This document shows positions 20,639 through 25,137 of a stretch of 25,137 nucleotides of DNA, piece by piece. A model generated the notes under the pieces. The model saw nothing but the letters and a program-made list of their open reading frames with translations. It was not told the DNA's origin and did not search any database. Source of the DNA: Saprolegnia diclina VS20 (Eukaryota > Oomycota > Saprolegniomycetes > Saprolegniales > Saprolegniaceae); assembly GCF_000281045.1 (NCBI RefSeq), contig NW_008246106.1, positions 44,220 through 69,356 on the forward strand. The letters run 5' to 3'. Every line of letters starts with the position of its first letter. Position 1 is the stretch's first letter. A program made the position numbers and the translations under genes.

Positions 20639-21109
20639 CTACAAGACTAGATGCGCGGCAGCGAGGAGCGTCAGAGTCACACTTGAGAGCGCCGCGAGAG
20701 ACGCCGAGTTGTTGAGAGGCTTGGAACCGGCGGGCGGTGCCGTCGTTGCACTCATGTACGCGTTGAGGTTGGTCACGAACGTCGTGATCGAAGTGCCCAC
20801 AAAATTCGAGACCGACTGCCCATTCACGGTGCACGTGACGCCGGCGCTGTTGACCGCGGCCTGCACGTCGTCGTAGAAGGCGACGCAGCTCTTGGTGGCG
20901 CCAATGATGGCGAGGTTAGCCGGGCTCGGGAGGTTTCCCGTCAGCGAGAGAGGCACACCGCTGTCCTTTTGGCAATTCGCATAGTTGGGCTTGCTGAGGA
21001 CAGGTAGCAGCACGGGAACAAGAATCGTCGACGAGCACGCGTCACCAACAACGGAGCTCACGGTGTACGCAAAGGCGAGCAGAACGAACGGAAGCAATCG
21101 ACGGGCCAT
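20639..21109 (-). CDS. Elicitin-like secreted, GPI-anchored protein (copy 2)
   Basis: An intronless 156-residue protein. I chose the ATG at 21109, which puts MARRLLPFVLLAFAYTVSSV directly at the N-terminus as a signal peptide; an upstream ATG at 21130 would add seven residues. The domain reads CSSTILVPVLLPVLSKPNYA then C, QKDSGV, SCVAFYDDVQAAV, TCTVNGQSVSNFVGTSITTF. It has the same four cysteines with identical spacing (20, 28 and 17 residues) as the neighbouring copy. A short TTAPPAGSKPLNNS linker leads to a hydrophobic tail (LAALSSVTLTLLAAAHLVL), fitting GPI anchoring. The two genes are a tandem duplication 198 bases apart, well diverged outside the core. Role by family: extracellular sterol or lipid binding at the cell surface. 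Confidence 0.88.
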   Translation of the reverse strand: MARRLLPFVLLAFAYTVSSVVGDACSSTILVPVLLPVLSKPNYANCQKDSGVPLSLTGNLPSPANLAIIGATKSCVAFYDDVQAAVNSAGVTCTVNGQSVSNFVGTSITTFVTNLNAYMSATTAPPAGSKPLNNSASLAALSSVTLTLLAAAHLVL

Positions 21110-21604
21110 GGGAAAATAGACTCTGCCCATCCCAAAATTTGTGATGGAAAGAGAGCAGAAACGTCGAAAATCGAAATATGGTGGGAGGCCGACCTGCTCT
21201 TCCTGCTTTACAGATCACTGATCCCAACGCCAGAGAATTTCAGAGCCGTACCTTGATAGAGTTGCTACCGGGTTCCAGATGCTACCTGCGCCGGCTCACC
21301 TGTGCCCATGTCTCGCCCAGCTTGCACAATACAAAGCTGATTACCATGATGCACGATACCTTCGCTGGCCACGATGGGGGAATTTTCCTTCGATTTGGAC
21401 GGTAGGTGCATCAGAATGACAGAATATTTGGTTCCTCGCTTACTTGATGAATTGCTCGTGAATGGATATTGACAATGCCCTACGACTAAAAACAACAACT
21501 TAGTAGCAAAATGGACTTTGGATTTCTATGGTATCGGGTCGTCATTGTTGATGTGAAGCGTCGGCGCGAGGGTTGTTGCGAATTTACTTCAGTTGCAAGA
21601 AGGT
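21110..21604. promoter_or_regulatory. Upstream region of elicitin-like copy 2
   Basis: About 495 bases between two minus-strand genes. It should contain the 3' end of the helical-repeat gene and the promoter of elicitin-like copy 2. No strong motif, repeat or open frame stands out. Confidence 0.45.
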
Positions 21605-22353
21605 TTAGTAGTCTTCATCCCGCGAGGCCTGTGCTGCAGCTAAGCGCTCCTTCTCAATGAGGTACTTGGAGATGGCTGGCGGGATTGCCGACGCAAAGCC
21701 GTAGACAAAGATGGCAGAGAAGACAAACCAGAGCACTTGGTTTCGCAGCTTGCGCGCTTTCTCCCTCGGGTCCATCGATTCGACCAAGTGTCGCTGTAGC
21801 GTCGAGGCCTGGGCCTTGACGGCGCCAGCGGTGGCCCCCAGCGCGGTATGGGAGAGCTTCGTCGCTTGGTCCTGGGCACTCGTCGCCAAGCTTTTGGATG
21901 CGTTCGTCAGTGATCCACCCGCTCGCTGCAGCGTCTCTTTAGCGACGTTGGCAGCCGACGTTCGGACGGCCTGGAACTTGTGTGTTGCGGCGTTGGCGGT
22001 CGCCGAGCCGACGGCCTGCAGCTTGTGCTTGGAAGCATCGACGGCCGAGGCGCCCATGTCTTGCAGCCTCTCTTTCGACGACATCGCGAGCGCTTGCGCA
22101 CTTGACACGACGCGCGCGCGCGTCTCCTGCAGCTGCGCAGACGACTGTGCCTGGAGCTGCGTCAAGCGCGACGCTGTCGTGGTTGTTGCGGCCTCAGCCA
22201 TGCCCTTGGCCTTCGCCTGGAGCAGCGCCGCCGACGCCTACACGCATATGAGGCTGTGGGTTAGGCGAACACGAAGCGTACCTTGGCGTCATGCGACGGC
22301 AGCGCGCCACGTAGGCGGCCGACGACGCGATCCAGGAGCCCTCGCCCTGCCAT
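21605..22353 (-). CDS. Small helical-repeat protein with C-terminal membrane anchor
   Basis: Exons 22353-22282 and 22237-21605 (44-nt intron) give 234 residues, starting MAGRGLLDRVVGRLRGALPS. The upstream exon joins in phase and provides a good ATG, preferable to the internal ATG at 22201. The body is Ala/Gln/Ser-rich amphipathic helix with four consecutive 15-residue units: KERLQDMGASAVDAS, KHKLQAVGSATANAA, THKFQAVRTSAANVA and KETLQRAGGSLTNAS. A basic patch (DPREKARKLRNQ) precedes one hydrophobic segment (VLWFVFSAIFVYGFASAIPP) and a short charged tail. This suggests a tail-anchored protein whose helices lie on a membrane or lipid surface, superficially like LEA or perilipin proteins. I do not recognise a named family. 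Confidence 0.8.
21896..22075 (-). repeat. Four tandem 45-nt units encoding 15-residue helical repeats
   Basis: Four adjacent units of exactly 15 codons share the pattern K/T-x-[RKT]-[LF]-Q-x-[MVA]. They differ at the nucleotide level, so the array is not a fresh slippage product but appears to be maintained by selection on protein length and periodicity. Confidence 0.75.
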
Positions 22354-22906
22354 GCCGCCTTGTCAACGCACCAATCCCCGTGCGGCACGTTTAAACACGT
22401 TAAACCTGTTGAACCAAGCGCGTTGAACTTCCGAATGTTGGTAAGCTGAGAACAATGGCCTGTCGAGTTCTCAACTTGGTTCACGGATCCCTCGAGAGCA
22501 GCCAAAGCTTCTTCTTCAACATGAAGTCCGCACTTCTGCGCGCCCAGCCAAGGCCAAGCTGACACCGACCTGTCACGTCTGGGATCGCGTCTTGCCCCAT
22601 ACGGTACTTAAGACTACGTTTCAAAATCACGAAGAGGGACCGCAGTCCCATCACCTGCCGGAAGCGCCGACGACGTGAGGGATCGACATCACTTGGCAAA
22701 GGTGCCCAGCAGCACAGCGTCAGCCAGCCACGCACCACAGCATCTCATGCGTTTAACTGCACCCTTTCGCGCGTCGTAAGTCACGTGAAACCCCTTTTTG
22801 TCGTTCAACTTGCCATTCGGATACCGAGTTAAAACGGCGTATCCGGAATGATCCATCAACACGGGAAAGTGGGCGGCCACTCCGCAACCCGCCACGCCGA
22901 CGAAGC
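22354..22906. promoter_or_regulatory. Divergent intergenic region
   Basis: About 550 bases between outward-facing genes. It contains four GTT[TG]AAC-like repeats (22386-22428). A minus-strand open stretch at 22689-22895 looks somewhat protein-like (LTRYPNGKLNDKKGFHVTYD), and 22481-22738 is open in another frame. Neither has a recognisable family or clear splice structure, so neither is called as a gene. Confidence 0.4.
22386..22428 (+). promoter_or_regulatory. Four iterated GTT(T/G)AAC-like elements
   Basis: CACGTTTAAAC (22386-22396), CACGTTAAAC (22396-22405), CCTGTTGAAC (22405-22414) and CGTTGAAC (22421-22428) follow each other at 9-15-base steps, about 35-75 bases upstream of the minus-strand start at 22353. 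This is a candidate transcription-factor site cluster. Confidence 0.45.
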
Positions 22907-23291
22907 ATGCAGGCCGCGCTACGAGCCATGGCGCGCCGCGTCCAGCACATCCCGGACAAGCATCAGTTCACGTGCGAGGCGCAGTCGTCGACGAGCCACA
23001 TGTCGACGCTGCTCGGCTTCCTCGAGTACAGCATCGAGGTACTACCGCAGCGACTTGCAACTGGCCTATCGCCTCATTCGCGTGGTGTAGGGCGACGTCA
23101 TGGACATTCGCCGGACGTACGTGTTGCCCGACGGGCGCGGCAACGGTGTCGCCAAGGCCCTCTGCGACGAAGCCTTTCGATTTGCCGCGGCGCGCAACCT
23201 CTCGGTGCAGCCGTCGTGCGCCTACATTGCCACGCGGTACGCCAAGCAGCAGCAGCAGCAGCAGGAGCGGCTACACCACGCGCAGCAGTAG
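22907..23291 (+). CDS. NATD1-like GCN5-related N-acetyltransferase domain protein
   Basis: Two exons, 22907-23038 and 23091-23291 (52-nt intron), encode 110 residues. The second exon reads GDVMDIRRTYVLPDGRGNGV followed by AKALCDEAFRFAAARNLSVQ and PSCAYIATRYAKQ. This matches the compact GNAT subfamily that includes human NATD1 and bacterial YjdJ-like proteins. RGNGVA is the acetyl-CoA pyrophosphate-binding loop, and PSCAYIATRYAK is the conserved C-terminal signature. The substrate is unknown. The first Met is at 22907 and a second in-frame Met at 22928. The tail ends in a six-Gln run encoded by perfect CAG codons. Family length is usually 90-120 residues, so it looks complete. Confidence 0.88.
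23247..23264 (+). repeat. CAG trinucleotide repeat (six units)
   Basis: Six uninterrupted CAG codons encode polyglutamine near the C-terminus of the acetyltransferase. It is a probable length polymorphism. Confidence 0.9.
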
Positions 23292-23540
23292 CTCTCGTGC
23301 ATGTCCTAGTCGTCGTCTTTTCTCATTATCAGTATACACCGTGTCTTTGTTCTCCTACGATGACGCTGCGTGCTCCGACAAGGTCCACCGAGAAGTATCG
23401 TGGACAGACCATCGCATGTGACCGACTGCGATCCCTGTTGCCCATGGTCATGCCAATCGCTCGTCATCGACGTCGTCGTTCGAGCTTGGTCCTGCTTCAC
23501 TCGTTCCATTCAACGTTCTAGCGAGCGTCGACGAGACAAA

Positions 23541-24781
23541 CTACAAGTTGGGCGGCAGTACGGTTTGGTGCGCCCGCGCGTCTTCATAGAGGAGCAGCCA
23601 TCGCGGCTTTTGCTTGCGCTTCGAAGGCTGCGACGCATCGCGATGGTGCTGTTTCTTTGCTTGCGCCTCGGCTTCGGCTTTGGCGCGAAGCCAAATGATA
23701 TAGTCTTGTTTGACCTACGCAGCGTTGAAGCGTGGGTTTTGCGCGGAATCGAGGTACGGCCTCTCGCCACTCGAGCTCGGCTTGCCGCGCGCGCTGCTCA
23801 GCGAGCTCGGCCTCGGCCAGCGCCGTCATTTTCGGGCTCTTGCACGACGAGAGCTTGGGCAGCAGCGTCCGCTCGCTCGGTTTTGGGAAGAGCGAAAACG
23901 TTGCTTTTTGCGAGCGCAGAAAAGACTCGTCGTTGAAGCCGCCCTAGCCCACGAATTGCTATGCGTTTGGCCCGAAAACAAAGCAGCAATGTACGCGCAT
24001 GGACGTCGACTTGAGTCGGTTGGCCGATACAAACAGCATGCGCTGGGTCTAGTAAACTGTGAGGAATATCGAGGTATCGAAGCGCCGACCATTTCGATAT
24101 CGCTCGTCGGATGTATGTCGAGGTTGGGCAGCTCTTTCTAATCGTACATTGCACAATGAGAGCAGAAACACGGAGCGTACTTGACGGCGTTTGGCCAGCG
24201 ACGGCCTGTGCTTGGCCTCACGGTCGTGCTCGTCGTCCATCTCGCGCGGTGTAATGACATGCTCGTCGATGAGAGTGCCAATCTCATGCATGAGAAGACT
24301 GTGGTCGGGCGTGTTGCCGACTTGGTGGAGAACCAAGTGCGTAACCTGCGCGACGACATGTGAGCGACGCCTCGGATGCAATAAGACGGCGGTACTTCTT
24401 CCATCTCGCGGTGGCTCAGCGAGCGCGGCAGCTTGAGGAAGCGGCTGAGCTGCCGCTTGAAGAGCGCCGACGCGTGCGCGTCATCGTCCATGATGGAAAA
24501 CTCGTCGCTCTCGTCGTCGTGCGCAGTGTCGTCGTCGTCGTGCTGCTTTCGCTGCAGCCGCTCGGCAATCTCTTTTGTCGTTGCAAGGATCGCATCGATG
24601 CGCTCTTCGAACGACTCGTCGCGCTTGGCTTTGGCGGTTGCTTTGGCCGCGTCCCGGTGAATCTTGGCTATAGGAGATAGTCGTACGGGTCCAAGTGGAG
24701 CTGCAGTGTACAGATAGAGATCTCGTTCATTTGCTCGAGCGCTGTCTGGACGCGCTCGTGCCGGAGGTCATCGAACGGCAT
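23541..24781 (-). CDS. Unrecognised seven-exon gene, charged helical protein
   Basis: Minus-strand exons 24781-24712, 24667-24396, 24345-24181, 24137-24090, 24048-23995, 23943-23758 and 23714-23541 join without a frame break into about 322 residues starting MPFDDLRHERVQTALEQMNE. Introns are 41-51 nt and four of the six end TAG-style after GTAC donors. Visible parts are a helical segment (FEERIDAILATTKEIAERLQ), an acidic stretch (HDDDDTAHDDESDEF), a conserved-looking central block (RQLSRFLKLPRSLSHREMEE, LVLHQVGNTPDHSLLMHEIG, TLIDEHVITPREMDDEHDRE) and a charged coiled-coil C-terminus (LAEAELAEQRARQAELEWRE) ending LLYEDARAHQTVLPPNL. There is no signal peptide, membrane segment or catalytic motif. 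The start at 24781 lies just downstream of a CCAAT box. I do not recognise the family; a flagellar or cytoskeletal role would be only a guess. Confidence 0.78.
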
Positions 24782-24827
24782 CGAGACGGACCGCGACCGT
24801 TCCACAAGATCGAAATCGGCGCTTCTG

Positions 24828-24980
24828 ATTGGCGCCAGGGTTCGACAGAGCGCAGTTCCAAGCCCAACACCAAGGGTGAGTTCTTATTGGCTCTTGTTTC
24901 CACCCAGGCGTGCGCTCGGATTGGCCAAAAAGAATGGCGTGTGATTGGCTCGTTCGCGTTGCAATAACAGATGCCATTGG
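24828..24980 (-). promoter_or_regulatory. Bidirectional promoter with five CCAAT boxes
   Basis: ATTGG (CCAAT on the minus strand) occurs at 24828-24832, 24886-24890, 24920-24924, 24944-24948 and 24976-24980, all in the same orientation, within about 230 bases separating two divergent start codons (24781 minus, 25011 plus). Clustered CCAAT boxes are typical binding sites of the NF-Y (Hap2/3/5) complex. Confidence 0.6.
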
Positions 24981-25010
24981 CCCGCGGTGATGCAATTTCG
25001 GCTTTGCGTC

Positions 25011-25137
25011 ATGGCGGCGTCGCACGGGCTCCGCGCCCAGGCGCCCGAGTTCGTGCCCGCCCAGCAGCAGACCTTCCGCCACGAGTTCCCGTCGCTCGTC
25101 GAGCCCAAGTTGCAGCTGCCGGCGCGCGTCCTCAGCT
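25011..25137 (+). CDS. First exon of a PAM2-motif protein (3' partial)
   Basis: An open frame begins MAASHGLRAQAPEFVPAQQQ and continues TFRHEFPSLVEPKLQLPARV to the window end. LRAQAPEFVP fits the PAM2 motif (LNxxAxEFxP), by which proteins such as ataxin-2, LARP4, TOB and USP10 dock on the MLLE domain of cytoplasmic poly(A)-binding protein. A role in mRNA translation or decay is inferred. An in-frame ATG at 24990 would add seven residues. The FPSL piece is a second short linear motif seen in RNA-associated proteins. Only about 42 codons are visible, so the class cannot be fixed. Confidence 0.55.
   Translation, partial: MAASHGLRAQAPEFVPAQQQTFRHEFPSLVEPKLQLPARVLS

Noticed and set aside
22481-22895. 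Minus-strand open stretches as a possible degraded gene or transposon fragment
   Set aside because: Some pieces look protein-like, but there is no family match I can name, no start and no consistent splice path; left as intergenic.

Overview
The window looks like nuclear DNA of an oomycete, probably a saprolegnian (Aphanomyces/Saprolegnia/Achlya type). Genes are densely packed on both strands and cut by many very short GT-AG introns (mostly 40-55 nt, usually ending TAG). Two adjacent genes encode elicitin-like proteins, an oomycete hallmark. The genus is an inference. All splice sites were placed by hand from reading-frame continuity and family similarity.

Layout, left to right: the 3' part of the 26S proteasome lid subunit Rpn12 (+); an RCC1-repeat beta-propeller protein (+); a folate-receptor-like Cys-rich type I membrane protein (-), head to head with a ~1,085-residue proline-rich/triple-C2/four-EF-hand protein (+); an intronless tandem-GAF protein (-); a ~612-residue coiled-coil protein (+); a twin CX9C Mdm35/TRIAP1 homologue (+); a 19-exon ankyrin-repeat TRP-like cation channel (+); two tandem elicitin-like GPI-type proteins (-); a small helical-repeat protein with a C-terminal membrane anchor (-); a NATD1-type acetyltransferase (+); an unrecognised 7-exon gene (-); and the first exon of a gene carrying a PAM2-like poly(A)-binding-protein motif (+, cut by the window end).

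The genes do not form one pathway. They mix housekeeping functions (proteasome, mitochondrial lipid-transfer chaperone, acetyltransferase) with calcium/membrane signalling (C2/EF-hand protein, TRP-like channel) and cell-surface proteins (folate-receptor-like, elicitin-like). I saw no mobile element, rRNA, tRNA or CRISPR array. The most notable items are the proline-rich/C2/EF-hand architecture, the elicitin pair lacking the same disulfide, four exact-length 15-residue repeats, a five-copy CCAAT array in a bidirectional promoter, a probable reading-frame break or micro-intron in the channel gene, and a strong GTAC bias at intron donors.
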